A model generated the notes under the pieces. The model was not told where the DNA came from. It saw nothing but the letters and a program-made list of their open reading frames with translations, and searched no databases. Shown here in pieces: positions 1 to 7,720 of a DNA stretch of 11,597 nucleotides. Position 1 is the stretch's first letter; each line of letters opens with the position of its first letter. Origin of the DNA: an uncultured Eubacterium sp. (lineage in GTDB: Bacteria; Bacillota_A; Clostridia; Lachnospirales; Lachnospiraceae); NCBI GenBank assembly GCA_948468465.1, contig CAOKJJ010000160.1, positions 1 through 11,597 on the forward strand, given 5' to 3'. The translations under genes were made by a program, and so were the position numbers.

Positions 1-341
1 CCCCTAGTTTACCGAGCAGAATGTTAAGGGCTTCTAAACATTCTTCCAACGTCGCCGAAATCCAGGCCCCGCCCCTCATCCAGCTGATTTTGACTGGCTT
101 TACAGAAATCACAGTGTTAGGAACTGCTGCATATTCCTATGATTTTGCTGGTCAGATATTACGGTGACTTACAGGAATACCAGCCGATCTTTGTAAATAT
201 TGCAGAAAACCAGCCAGGCCATTTCCCCCTCACCTGGCGTCCGCATCACCAGTAAAAAAACGCAACACAATGTCAATTCTCCCGCTTTGCGCAAGAAATT
301 GTTTTTTAGTGCTTAATATAGAATGAACTTTTTATGATGAT
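1..341. other. Region without a convincing gene; degraded repeat-like sequence
   Basis: No start codon with a ribosome site opens a credible gene here. On the minus strand, a frame is open from about 136 down to position 1 and off the window (contains WMRGGAWISATLEECLEALN). Another minus frame across about 259-182 reads FLLVMRTPGEGEMAWL and then stops. The second frame contains the 49-bp repeat found again at the right edge. The fragments look like remnants of a dispersed, coding-like element. I cannot name the family, and no ribosome site supports translation. The last bases before the next gene hold an extended -10 promoter. Confidence 0.4.
210..258 (-). repeat. Left copy of 49-bp inverted repeat
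   Basis: Aligned with the reverse complement of 11529-11577 this gives 43 identities over 49 positions with no gaps. The core CCCCCTCACC is followed by GGCGTCCGCAT in both copies. Read on the minus strand, both copies keep the same open frame with the shared peptide MRTPGEGE, then M or L, then AWL. Similarity ends sharply on both sides. The copy also contains a 6-bp inverted pair, GCCAGG (213-218) and CCTGGC (233-238). The two copies face into the window from opposite edges. Either a dispersed repeat or a degenerate end of a larger element fits. Confidence 0.75.
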
Positions 342-342
342 A

Positions 343-351
343 TGATATACT
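343..351 (+). promoter_or_regulatory. Extended -10 promoter for the AAA/PD-(D/E)XK pseudogene
   Basis: TGA directly followed by TATACT (346-351) matches an extended -10 element of the housekeeping sigma factor. The -35 region at the right distance (about 323-328) is poor, as is common with extended -10 promoters. Transcription would start near 358, about 30 nt before the ATG at 390. This argues against the upstream in-frame ATG at 342, which overlaps the promoter. Confidence 0.45.
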
Positions 352-389
352 GTAAAAAAATGCAGTGTCTGCGGAAAGAGAGGTGCGGC

Positions 390-2105
390 ATGACAGCAAA
401 AGCAAGACCGCCGATAGGAATTGAGGATTTTGAGGAAATACGAACAGGCGGATACTATTATGTTGATAAAACAGGACTGATCAGGACGCTGTTAAATAAT
501 TTCGGAAAGGTCAACCTGTTTACACGTCCGAGACGTTTTGGAAAAACGCTGAACATGAGCATGTTAAAATATTTTTTTGAAATCGGCAGTAAAGCACTCT
601 TTTTGACGGACTGGCAATCTCAGAGGAAAAAGAGCTTTGTGAACAGTACAAGGGGAAATATCCGGTCATTTCCATCAGTTTAAAAATGCTACCGCCGATA
701 CCTTTGACGGGGCAAAGAGCCAGATTCGTGAAATGATCGGAGATGAGGCACTGCGGTTTCAGTTTCTTGCGCAGAGTGAGAGACTGTCTAAGACAGAACA
801 GCTGCAATATCAGGCGCTGATCCGCATTCATGAAAAAGGAACCTATGCGATGCCGGATGAATTACTGATGAAAAGTCTTTTGCTGTTGTCACGTTTTCTG
901 CAAAAACATTATGACAAAAAAGTAATTTTACTGATGGATGAATATGATGTGCCTTTGGATAAGGCTTACCAGTCAGGTTATTATGAGGTTATTATGAGGT
1001 TATGGCAGATTTTATCGGCAGTTTGTTTGGACAGGTGTTAAAAACAAACAGCAGCATTTATTTTGCGGTGCTCACAGGCTGTCTTCGGATTTCCAAAGAA
1101 AGTATTTTTACCGGACTCAATAATTTCAGCGTTTATACGGTCAGGGACATTCGCTATCGGGAGTATTTTGGCTTTACCGACGGTGAAGTGCGAAAGATGT
1201 TGGAATACTACGGCTGCATGGAACAGTACGGTGTTGTAAAAGAGTGGTATGACGGCTATCGGTTTGGTGGACTGTGCATTTACTGCCCGTGGGATGTCAT
1301 GAAATATTGTGATGACCTGCGTGATAAAAATGCGGCCAAACCGCAGAATTATTGGGTAAATACGAGCAGCAATAACATCATCCGAAGAATTATAGAAAAT
1401 GCGGACAAAACTGCCAGAGATGAAATCGAACAGCTGATCAATGGAGGAACCGTGAAAAAAGAAATCCGCTAGGAACTGACCTACCGGGATTTGGATTCGG
1501 ATGTCAGCAATTTATGGAGCATTTTGTTTACCGCAGGATATCTGACGCAGCATGGGACGGATCATTGTGGTGTTATAGAGCTTGTCATTCCAAACAGGGA
1601 GATTCGATGGATATTTGTAAAACAGATACGGGAATGGTTTGAGACAGAAACGAGAAAAGATGGAAAAAAATTGGAAAACTTCTGCCGGGCATTTGAAAAA
1701 AATGACGCTGATGCGATCGAAAAAGAGTTTACCGCGTACTTAAGAAAAACGATCAGCATTCGGGATACGAATACAAGGAAGGAAATGAAGGAAAATTTTT
1801 ATCACGGTATCTTGCTGGGGCTGCTGTCATGCATGCAGGACTGGAACATCAGGTCTGGCGCTCAGACAGGTGATGGATATAGTGACATAAGCATCGAAAT
1901 TGAAGATAAGGAGATCGGCATTATCATAGAATTAAAATATGCCGAAAAAGCGGCTTTTGAAGATGGATGCAAAGCGGCGCTGCAGCAGATCAGGGACAGG
2001 AATTATGAGGAAGTACTGATCGATCATGGCATGAAGACGATTTACAGATATGGTATCGCATGCTATAAAAAACGATGCAAAGTAAGATCGGATAAGATCG
2101 GATAA
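390..2105 (+). pseudogene. Broken AAA-ATPase / PD-(D/E)XK nuclease gene (DUF1703-type)
   Basis: The pieces add up to one protein of the AAA-ATPase_like plus PD-(D/E)XK nuclease family common in gut Firmicutes and Bacteroidetes. Its function is uncertain. I chose the ATG at 390 because GAGAGG lies just upstream and the family begins near PIGIEDFEEIR. Visible parts are YYYVDKT, a P-loop variant RPRRFGKT (about 528-548), Walker B VILLMDEYD (922-948), and a C-terminal nuclease domain with Asp (1884-1886) and ELK (1929-1937). Four lesions break it. The frame shifts near 600-604. One A seems missing from the A-run at 682-686. An exact 11-bp tandem duplication sits at 977-998. An amber codon at 1470-1472 interrupts the join between KKEIR and ELTYRDLD. 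Between lesions the family sequence is well preserved, so decay looks recent. The final codons and the TAA (2103-2105) are supplied by the tandem array that follows. Confidence 0.9.
977..998 (+). repeat. 11-bp tandem duplication causing a frameshift
   Basis: GTTATTATGAG occurs twice in direct contact, at 977-987 and 988-998, followed by a third partial GTTATG. Removing one copy rejoins the frames cleanly as QSGYYEVMADFIGSLFGQ, linking the Walker B half of the pseudogene to its downstream half. This fits replication slippage or a short duplication in a once-intact gene. Confidence 0.9.
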
Positions 2106-2260
2106 GATTGGATAAAATCAGATAAGACCGGATAAGATCGGATAAAATCAGATAAAATCGAATAAGATCAGATAAGATCAGATAAGATCAGATAAGATCA
2201 GATAAGATTGGATAAAATCAGATAAAATCGAATAAGATCACATAAAATCGGATTCGATTG
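2081..2260 (+). repeat. 10-bp tandem array, consensus GATAAGATCR
   Basis: About 17-18 consecutive decamers run from 2081 to 2260 without spacers; the first unit and the last two are degenerate. Units alternate mainly between GATAAGATCA/G, GATAAAATCA/G and GATAAGATTG. A higher-order pattern is visible: the four units at 2131-2170 recur at 2201-2240 with 39 of 40 identical bases, a 70-bp period. Many units contain GATC. Each unit carries TAA, so every forward frame closes within 30 bp. The array overlaps the 3' end of the pseudogene and reaches to about 30 bp before the AEC transporter start. A TATAAA at 2263-2268, just past the array, could be a -10 box for that transporter, but no good -35 is seen. 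Confidence 0.95.
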
Positions 2261-2291
2261 CATATAAAAAGAAAGAGCAGGTTTATTTATT

Positions 2292-3206
2292 ATGACATTT
2301 TTTACTGTATTTTTTCAAATGCTGGCGCTGCTTTTAATGATAGGCGCCGGATATTTTGTGACAAAAAAAGGAATGCTGGACGAGCATACGAATAACCAGA
2401 TGTCGGATATGATCGTTCAGATCTTTAATCCGCTGCTTGTGCTGGCAAGCGCTGCCAGTTCGGTAGGACAGGTTTCCATGGATGCGATGAAGCTGGCAGG
2501 AGGCATTGCTGTCGGCATGTTTGCGGCGTTTATTGCTGCGGGTAAGCTTTTGGCTCCGTTTTTTGATAAAGACAGGGAGCAGCGCAAGATTTTTCAGCTG
2601 ATGTTCGTGTTTTCCAATGTCGGATTTATCGGCATTCCGGTTATTTCCAGCATATTTGGGACAGAATATGTCGTCTATGTGACAGAATTTATGCTTGTAT
2701 ATACGCTTGTGTTTTATACGTATGGAATTGCGCTGATGGATGGAAAACTTACGGCGGCTTCTATACGGGCGATGATCAATCCGGGCACGGTATCCGGGCT
2801 GCTTGCAATGGCGATTATTATTTTCAGCATCCAGCTGCCGGATTTTTTAAAGACGGCGGTGACTTACCTTGGAAATGTGACGTCTCCGATGGCGCTTGTA
2901 GCGGTAGGATTCGCGCTTGCGCAGTCTGACCTTAAAAAAATATTCGGCCAGCCGCGGCTTTATGTATTTTCTGTCATCAAGCTACTGCTGTTTCCGCTGC
3001 TGCTTTTGCCGCTGCTGCGTCTTGTTTTGGGCGGGTCTGACTTGCTTGCGGTTTGCATGGTGATGTTTGGAATGCCGGTTGGCAATATGCCGCTGATTTT
3101 AGGCAATCAAAGAGGCCTGAATGTAACAGCCTGCAGCGCCGCAATTATACTGTCTACCGTGCTTTGCGTGCTGACGGTGCCGGTGCTGATGATTTTTGCA
3201 CAATAA
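2292..3206 (+). CDS. AEC family membrane transporter (auxin efflux carrier-like)
   Basis: This 304-residue integral membrane protein has the length and layout of the AEC family (Mem_trans), secondary carriers that include bacterial malate/organic-acid exporters and plant PIN-like proteins. Hydrophobic stretches follow each other from the N-terminus (FFQMLALLLMIGAGYFVTKK) to the end, consistent with about ten membrane helices in two halves. Family-like features are the early GYFVTKKGMLDE segment, IFNPLLVLASAASS, VFSNVGFIGIPVISSIFG (about residues 109-126) and, in the second half, MFGMPVGNMPLILGNQRG. The substrate cannot be read from the sequence. GAGCAGG about 10 nt before the ATG is a modest ribosome site. 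The spacer before it is taken up by the decamer array, so its promoter must lie within or next to that array. No terminator is visible after it. Confidence 0.9.
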   Translation: MTFFTVFFQMLALLLMIGAGYFVTKKGMLDEHTNNQMSDMIVQIFNPLLVLASAASSVGQVSMDAMKLAGGIAVGMFAAFIAAGKLLAPFFDKDREQRKIFQLMFVFSNVGFIGIPVISSIFGTEYVVYVTEFMLVYTLVFYTYGIALMDGKLTAASIRAMINPGTVSGLLAMAIIIFSIQLPDFLKTAVTYLGNVTSPMALVAVGFALAQSDLKKIFGQPRLYVFSVIKLLLFPLLLLPLLRLVLGGSDLLAVCMVMFGMPVGNMPLILGNQRGLNVTACSAAIILSTVLCVLTVPVLMIFAQ

Positions 3207-3229
3207 GTGTTTCCTTTTTCAATCAGTTA

Positions 3230-3238
3230 TGTTAGAAT
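3230..3238 (+). promoter_or_regulatory. Possible extended -10 promoter for the DUF4358-DHHW pair
   Basis: TGT followed by TAGAAT (3233-3238) resembles an extended -10 element, 62 bp before the DUF4358 start. Upstream is T-rich sequence without a good -35. The 94-bp gap after the transporter gene and this motif suggest that the pair has its own transcription start. Confidence 0.3.
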
Positions 3239-3300
3239 AAGGACATCATTGGAAAGCAATGAGATTTATTTAAATCAGCACTATTTGGGAGGTCAATCAT

Positions 3301-3888
3301 ATGATGAACAGGAAAAAAATGGCAGCGATCGTATTAACAGCGGCAGTTGGAATGGGAACAGGCACGATGCAGACGGCAGTACCGGCTCCAGGCACCGCAG
3401 CATCGGTGACAGAGGTACAGGCAGCTGCAAAACCATCTGCATCCAGTCTTGCAAGTGCCATAAAAAAAGCGTATGGGGAAAATTACTGGCCGAATTACAA
3501 ATTAGATAAAACTGAGATTAAGGATAAATATGGCGTACCATCCTCTTTATATTCGTCTGCCTATGCAGAAGCTCCGATGATCAGCGCACATGTAGACCAA
3601 ATGGTTATTTTTAAGGCAAAAAACAGTTCTTCTAAAAAGAAGATTTTAAGCGCGGTAAAAAAATACCAGAAGGATTTAAAAGCTGATACGATGCAGTATC
3701 CGATGAATCTGTTAAAAATTCAGGCATCAAAAGTATATGCGAATGGAAACTATGTCTGCTTTTTTATACTCGGCGGTAGCATTGACAGAAGCGTGGAAGA
3801 AAGCGGAGACGAAGAAAAAATTATCAAAGCGTATCAGCAGCTGAATAAAAAAGCGGTGAATACAGTGAAAAAGAAACTGAAAGCATGA
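3301..3888 (+). CDS. Secreted DUF4358 domain protein
   Basis: A 195-residue protein with a Sec signal peptide: MMNRKK, a hydrophobic stretch AAIVLTAAVGMG, then an Ala-rich region with a likely cleavage near residues 41-43 (VQAAA). The mature part resembles DUF4358. It shows APMISAHVDQMVIFKAK near residues 90-106, then DTMQYPMNLLKIQASKVYA and YVCFFILG, the usual order for that family. DUF4358 proteins have no established activity but repeatedly occur beside DHHW and MBOAT proteins thought to act in extracellular O-acylation. GGGAGGT at 3287-3293 sits 7 nt before the ATG. The C-terminus is Lys-rich. The stop overlaps the next start as ATGA, so the two are probably translationally coupled. The family call is from remembered motif pattern and would need a profile search. 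Confidence 0.75.
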   Translation: MMNRKKMAAIVLTAAVGMGTGTMQTAVPAPGTAASVTEVQAAAKPSASSLASAIKKAYGENYWPNYKLDKTEIKDKYGVPSSLYSSAYAEAPMISAHVDQMVIFKAKNSSSKKKILSAVKKYQKDLKADTMQYPMNLLKIQASKVYANGNYVCFFILGGSIDRSVEESGDEEKIIKAYQQLNKKAVNTVKKKLKA

Positions 3889-5039
3889 TAATGATGAATA
3901 AGATGTTAAAAAGAAAAAAAATCCGGTTCCTATGTTTTATAGGAGCCGTGGTTTTGTTGCTGGCAGGATGCGGTTTTTATATGCGTCTGACGCCGGATAA
4001 GACTTATTCTTCCGAAGAACGCCGCATGCTTGCAAAAAGGCCGAAGCTTACCAAAAACAATATTTTAAACGGAAAATTTCAGCGCAAATATGAAACATAT
4101 TTAAGTGAACAATTTCCAGGGCGGACACGGCTCGTGACGCTGCGGACAAAATTATCCCGCCTGCTGGGGGAAAAGGATGCAAATGGAGTTTATTTCGGAA
4201 AAGACGGCTATTTGCTGGAACGGTACCGGATGCAGGATTTTGATTGGAAGCAGGTTAGGAAAAACATCAGGCGTACGACTTCTTTTTTACAAGCATATCC
4301 AAATGCGAAGGTGATGTTTGTGCCGGTCAAAAGCAGCGTTTTATCAGAAAAGCTTCCGCTATTTGCACAGACGGAAGGGGAAGACCGGTTTATGGAACTG
4401 GCTGCAAAGCACATTCCGGATGAGCAGCGGATTTTCATGCAAGACGTGTTAAAAGCACATCAATCCGAATACATTTATTATCGGACGGACCATCACTGGA
4501 CGACGCTTGGCGCTTATTATGCATATGAGGCGTGGGCAGAAAGCATGGGATTTTCGCCGGTTTTAAAAGAAGAGTTTCAGACTGCGGCCGCGACGGATGA
4601 TTTTTTTGGAACGACCTATGCAAAAGTGAGAACTGGCGGACGGGCGGATACGATTTCTTTGTATGAACGCATCGACAAGACGCCGTATACAATTGATTAT
4701 AATATGGGCGAATTCCAGTCAGATAGTTTTTATGACCTTTCCAAAGCGGAAGGAGACGATCCGTACAGCGTGTTTTTTGGAGGAAATCAGGCGCTGGCAG
4801 ATATTCAAATGAAAAAAAACGTGGAAGATGGACGGACGCTTTTGATTGTCAAAGATTCTTTTGGCAATTGCTTTGCGCCTTTTGCTGCGCAGCATTATGC
4901 GCGTACGATTGTTGTAGATCTGCGTTATGTAAATATTCCGGTAGGAAAGCTGCTGCGGGTATATCCGGCGGATGATATTTTGATTTTATACAATAGCGCA
5001 CAGTTTATGGATGATCAGAATATCAGTAAGCTGAAATAA
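3885..5039 (+). CDS. DHHW family protein (AlgX/AlgJ-like SGNH-type), membrane-anchored
   Basis: A 384-residue exported protein. A basic start (MLKRKKIR) precedes one hydrophobic segment ending in LLLAGC with Cys29, which could be a lipobox; otherwise the segment is a membrane anchor. The diagnostic TDHHW lies at Asp202-His203-His204-Trp205. A later VKDSFGNCF with Ser325 matches the nucleophile block of SGNH-like proteins such as AlgJ and AlgX. A Ser-His-Asp set is therefore present on the outer face. Such proteins are thought to help transfer acetyl groups to envelope or secreted glycans that an MBOAT protein exports. Here the gene overlaps the DUF4358 gene by 4 nt and has no strong ribosome site of its own. 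ATGs at 3891 and 3894 are alternative starts. No MBOAT partner lies in this window, so acyl transfer is an inference. Confidence 0.85.
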   Translation: MIMMNKMLKRKKIRFLCFIGAVVLLLAGCGFYMRLTPDKTYSSEERRMLAKRPKLTKNNILNGKFQRKYETYLSEQFPGRTRLVTLRTKLSRLLGEKDANGVYFGKDGYLLERYRMQDFDWKQVRKNIRRTTSFLQAYPNAKVMFVPVKSSVLSEKLPLFAQTEGEDRFMELAAKHIPDEQRIFMQDVLKAHQSEYIYYRTDHHWTTLGAYYAYEAWAESMGFSPVLKEEFQTAAATDDFFGTTYAKVRTGGRADTISLYERIDKTPYTIDYNMGEFQSDSFYDLSKAEGDDPYSVFFGGNQALADIQMKKNVEDGRTLLIVKDSFGNCFAPFAAQHYARTIVVDLRYVNIPVGKLLRVYPADDILILYNSAQFMDDQNISKLK

Positions 5040-5091
5040 AAAGTCATAAAAAGTAAATAAATATAAAAGAAATAAATGAAAGGAAGACACT

Positions 5092-5649
5092 ATGAACACA
5101 AACCTGGCTTATCAGGAAGAACCCCGCGAAGAACTGCTGCACGGGACAATCTGCATGATGTCCAGCCCGACGGTAAACCATAACCGGGTGGCATCACATA
5201 TTTTCAATGCGTTTTTCAATTACCTTAAGGGAAAATCCTGCGAAGCATTTGCGGACGGAACAGATGTCTACCTTACGGAAAACGACCGCGTAATCCCGGA
5301 TGCGATGGTCGTCTGTAACAAAGACACGATACACCGGGACGGTATTCACGGCGCACCCGACCTTGTAGTAGAAGTGCTGTCGCCCGGTACGGTAAAAAAT
5401 GATAAGGGCTATAAAAAAGACTTGTATGAAAAGGAAGGCGTAAAAGAATATTGGATTGTTGATGTGAAGTCATGCTTCATCGAAACTTATCTTCTTACGG
5501 ACGGAAAATACAGGCTGGACGGCGTATACCAACTCCCATTGGACGACATGATCGAACGGGAGCGGGAAGCCTGCACAGACAAGGTTCCTGTATCCCTTTA
5601 TGATGATTTTATGATTCCCTTAGAAGAGATATTTTATGACCTGTTATAA
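5092..5649 (+). CDS. Uma2 family endonuclease-like protein (DUF820, PD-(D/E)XK fold)
   Basis: A 185-residue protein with the typical Uma2 size and motif order. YQEEPREELLHGTICMMSSP is followed by NHNRVASHIFNAF, then RVIPDAMVV (Asp70), APDLVVEVLSP (Asp90, Glu94), and YKKDLYEKEGVKEYWIVD (about 107-124). The Asp and Glu residues plus the following Lys-rich block give the metal-binding nuclease core of the PD-(D/E)XK superfamily. Family members are abundant in cyanobacteria and Firmicutes and their cellular role is not settled. AAAGGAAG 5-6 nt before the ATG is a good ribosome site. The short, AT-rich 52-bp gap after the DHHW gene shows no hairpin, so read-through is possible, but the function looks unrelated. 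Confidence 0.9.
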   Translation: MNTNLAYQEEPREELLHGTICMMSSPTVNHNRVASHIFNAFFNYLKGKSCEAFADGTDVYLTENDRVIPDAMVVCNKDTIHRDGIHGAPDLVVEVLSPGTVKNDKGYKKDLYEKEGVKEYWIVDVKSCFIETYLLTDGKYRLDGVYQLPLDDMIEREREACTDKVPVSLYDDFMIPLEEIFYDLL

Positions 5650-5769
5650 TTAGGATGTTATATCATCATTTACTGCATAGATGAGAAAGGGACAGAAGAG
5701 TTATTTTGAAAAGTATTTGTAACTATAAAAATATGGATGTCTATAAACTTATGAACGAGGGTGTATGGT

Positions 5770-7167
5770 ATGAAATATGATGTGATTATTGTCGGAGCAG
5801 GGCCGGCTGGAATATTTACAGCTATGGAACTCGTAAAAAATAATAGTTCAAAAAAGATTCTGCTAGTAGAAAAAGGAAAAGCGATTGAAGACAGGAAGTG
5901 TCCAAAGAATCAGACAAGAAAATGCGTCGGATGCAGGCCCTGCAACATCACAACCGGATTTTCAGGCGCGGGGGCATTTTCGGACGGAAAGCTGTCGCTG
6001 AGCTATGAGGTCGGCGGGGATTTTCCCCAGCTTGTCGGCGCGCAGATGGCGCAGGATTTAATTCATTATACCGATCAGATTTATTTGGAATTTGGAGCGG
6101 ATACACGCATTGAAGGAGTCAGCGAGCCTTTGAAGGTGCGAGAGATCAGGAAACGGGCGATTCATGCGGGGTTAAAGCTGGTAGATTGCCCTATCCGCCA
6201 CCTGGGAACGGAAAAAGCACAGCACATATATGGCGCTATTGAAAAATATCTGCAGGAAAAAGGTGTGGAGATGCTGTTTGGCTGCAACTGCAGTGATTTG
6301 ATCATGGAAGAAGACGTATGCAAAGGCGTAGTGCTTACGAAAGAAGGGACTGCAGAGCAGCTGCGTTATGAAGCGCCGCATGTCGTAGTCGCTGCGGGAA
6401 GGCGTGGCGCGGAATGGCTGCAGACACTATGTGCGAAATATGACATTGCGCATAAGCCAGGCACCGTTGATATTGGCGTGCGTGTGGAAGTGCGCAATGA
6501 GATTATGGAAGAAGTCAACAAAGTATTGTACGAATCCAAGCTGATTGGATATCCAAGGCCGTTTAAAAACAAAGTGCGTACGTTTTGCCAAAATCCAGGC
6601 GGGTTTGTCAGCCAGGAAAACTATGACAATGATCTGGCAGTGGTGAATGGACATTCGTATAAAGACCTGAAATCAGACAATACGAATCTGGCAATTTTAT
6701 GCTCTCACAATTTTACCGAACCGTTTAATCAGCCGATTGCCTATGCGCAAAAGGTTGGAGAGCTGACAAATATGCTTGGAGCAGGACAGATTATGGTACA
6801 GCGCTACGGCGACATTTTAGATGGAAAACGTACCTGGCAAAAAGAACTGGATCAGTCGAATGTACGGCCTACGCTGCCGGACGCGGTTGCCGGTGACATT
6901 ACGGCGGCAATGCCGTACCGCGCAATGGTTAATATTATTAATTTTATCCAGGCTATGGATCAGGTTGTGCCGGGATTTGCAAGCACGGAGACACTGCTGT
7001 ATTCACCGGAACTGAAATTTTACAGCAATAAAGTCCGTATGGACGAAAATCTGGTGACCAATGTAAAAGGACTGTATTGCCTTGGAGATTCCAGCGGCTG
7101 GACAAGAGGGCTGATGATGGCCTCTGCCATGGGTGTCCTGATGGGAAGAAAATTGCTGGACAAATAA
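5770..7167 (+). CDS. FAD-dependent oxidoreductase (COG2509-type) with Cys cluster
   Basis: A 465-residue cytoplasmic flavoprotein. The N-terminus MKYDVIIVGAGPAG is a Rossmann dinucleotide-binding motif (Gly9, Gly11, Gly14), with LLVEKG ending the second strand. A Cys cluster follows at Cys44, Cys52, Cys55 and Cys58, directly before TTGFSGAGAFSDGKL, a block typical of COG2509 dehydrogenases. The C-terminal FAD site is GLYCLGDSSGWTRGL followed by MASAMG. The reaction is unknown. The spacing of the Cys residues (x7, x2, x2) would suit a metal or Fe-S site, which is an inference. I start at ATG 5770 rather than the in-frame GTG at 5761, because GAGGGTG at 5757-5763 is the ribosome site and includes that GTG. 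No clear promoter or terminator is seen in the 120-bp gap before it. Confidence 0.88.
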   Translation: MKYDVIIVGAGPAGIFTAMELVKNNSSKKILLVEKGKAIEDRKCPKNQTRKCVGCRPCNITTGFSGAGAFSDGKLSLSYEVGGDFPQLVGAQMAQDLIHYTDQIYLEFGADTRIEGVSEPLKVREIRKRAIHAGLKLVDCPIRHLGTEKAQHIYGAIEKYLQEKGVEMLFGCNCSDLIMEEDVCKGVVLTKEGTAEQLRYEAPHVVVAAGRRGAEWLQTLCAKYDIAHKPGTVDIGVRVEVRNEIMEEVNKVLYESKLIGYPRPFKNKVRTFCQNPGGFVSQENYDNDLAVVNGHSYKDLKSDNTNLAILCSHNFTEPFNQPIAYAQKVGELTNMLGAGQIMVQRYGDILDGKRTWQKELDQSNVRPTLPDAVAGDITAAMPYRAMVNIINFIQAMDQVVPGFASTETLLYSPELKFYSNKVRMDENLVTNVKGLYCLGDSSGWTRGLMMASAMGVLMGRKLLDK

Positions 7168-7237
7168 ATAAAATGAGCCAAACAGAGGAAAAATAAATAT
7201 AAAATTAATTTGATAACCTAAATAATGGAGAAAGAAC

Positions 7238-7687
7238 ATGGATGAAAAAGCAGAAACGCAAAGCAGTGCCGAAGAAAACGTACTGACAGAGAGTGAGATC
7301 GCGCAGCTGAATATTAAAATAACAAAGAATCACAGAACGGATAAAGACTGGGATTTTATTAAAAAGCTGCTGCAGGACAAACGGCTGTATACGCTCCAGC
7401 CTTCCGATAAGGAGTATATGCAGCAGTACTGTCTGGAAGGTGTGCTGAAAGATAATGGCGCTCTGGCGGTATTTACAAATTTAAAAGACTGCGCGCAGTA
7501 TGTACAAAGTCATGAGATAGCAAGGACGCAGTCGCAGGCAGCGGTTATGACAATTCCATTTCAGCATGTCGTCGAGATTGCGAACGACTATGAAATAGGC
7601 GTATACATTGACCGCAAACCGGGACGGCACCAGCGGTATCTTTATTATGATGGCAAGGCACACAGCATTCACGTAATGCAGCGATAG
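7238..7687 (+). CDS. Hypothetical protein, possibly SseB N-terminal-like fold
   Basis: I do not recognise this 149-residue protein with certainty. It has no signal peptide or membrane segment. The first 20 residues are polar and probably disordered (DEKAETQSSAEENVLTESE). A compact domain follows. LAVFTNLKDCAQYVQ (about 79-93), then VMTIPFQHVVEIANDYEIGVYID, resembles the pattern in SseB-type domains, where a strand ending in FTD precedes a helix and a strand with PF. This resemblance is weak and from pattern alone. GGAGAAAG lies 5 nt before the ATG. The gene sits 70 bp after the COG2509 gene and 33 bp before the AAA/PD-(D/E)XK gene, all in the same direction, so co-transcription with the latter is likely. 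Confidence 0.75.
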   Translation: MDEKAETQSSAEENVLTESEIAQLNIKITKNHRTDKDWDFIKKLLQDKRLYTLQPSDKEYMQQYCLEGVLKDNGALAVFTNLKDCAQYVQSHEIARTQSQAAVMTIPFQHVVEIANDYEIGVYIDRKPGRHQRYLYYDGKAHSIHVMQR

Positions 7688-7720
7688 TGTCAGTAAAAGG
7701 AGGGAGCGTGCTGCGGCTGT

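Noticed and set aside
342..389. Start of the AAA/PD-(D/E)XK pseudogene at ATG 342
   Set aside because: It overlaps the extended -10 promoter and lacks a ribosome site; ATG 390 has GAGAGG and fits the family N-terminus.
1470..1472. Amber codon read as pyrrolysine or programmed read-through
   Set aside because: The same gene has three frame lesions, so simple decay explains it, and no pyrrolysine machinery is seen.
2081..2260. CRISPR array
   Set aside because: The units are 10 bp and directly adjacent, with no unique spacers and no cas genes nearby.
2081..2260. Replication origin iterons
   Set aside because: No replication initiator gene or AT-rich unwinding box is associated; the neighbours are a dead nuclease and a transporter.
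3207..3509. Open frame overlapping the DUF4358 gene start
   Set aside because: It is out of frame with the secreted protein, has no ribosome site and a composition unlike a real protein.
5658..5685. Weak hairpin after the Uma2 gene as a terminator
   Set aside because: Only about five pairs with a long loop and no T-run.
5761..5769. GTG start of the COG2509 gene
   Set aside because: It falls inside the ribosome site; ATG 5770 gives the normal family N-terminus.
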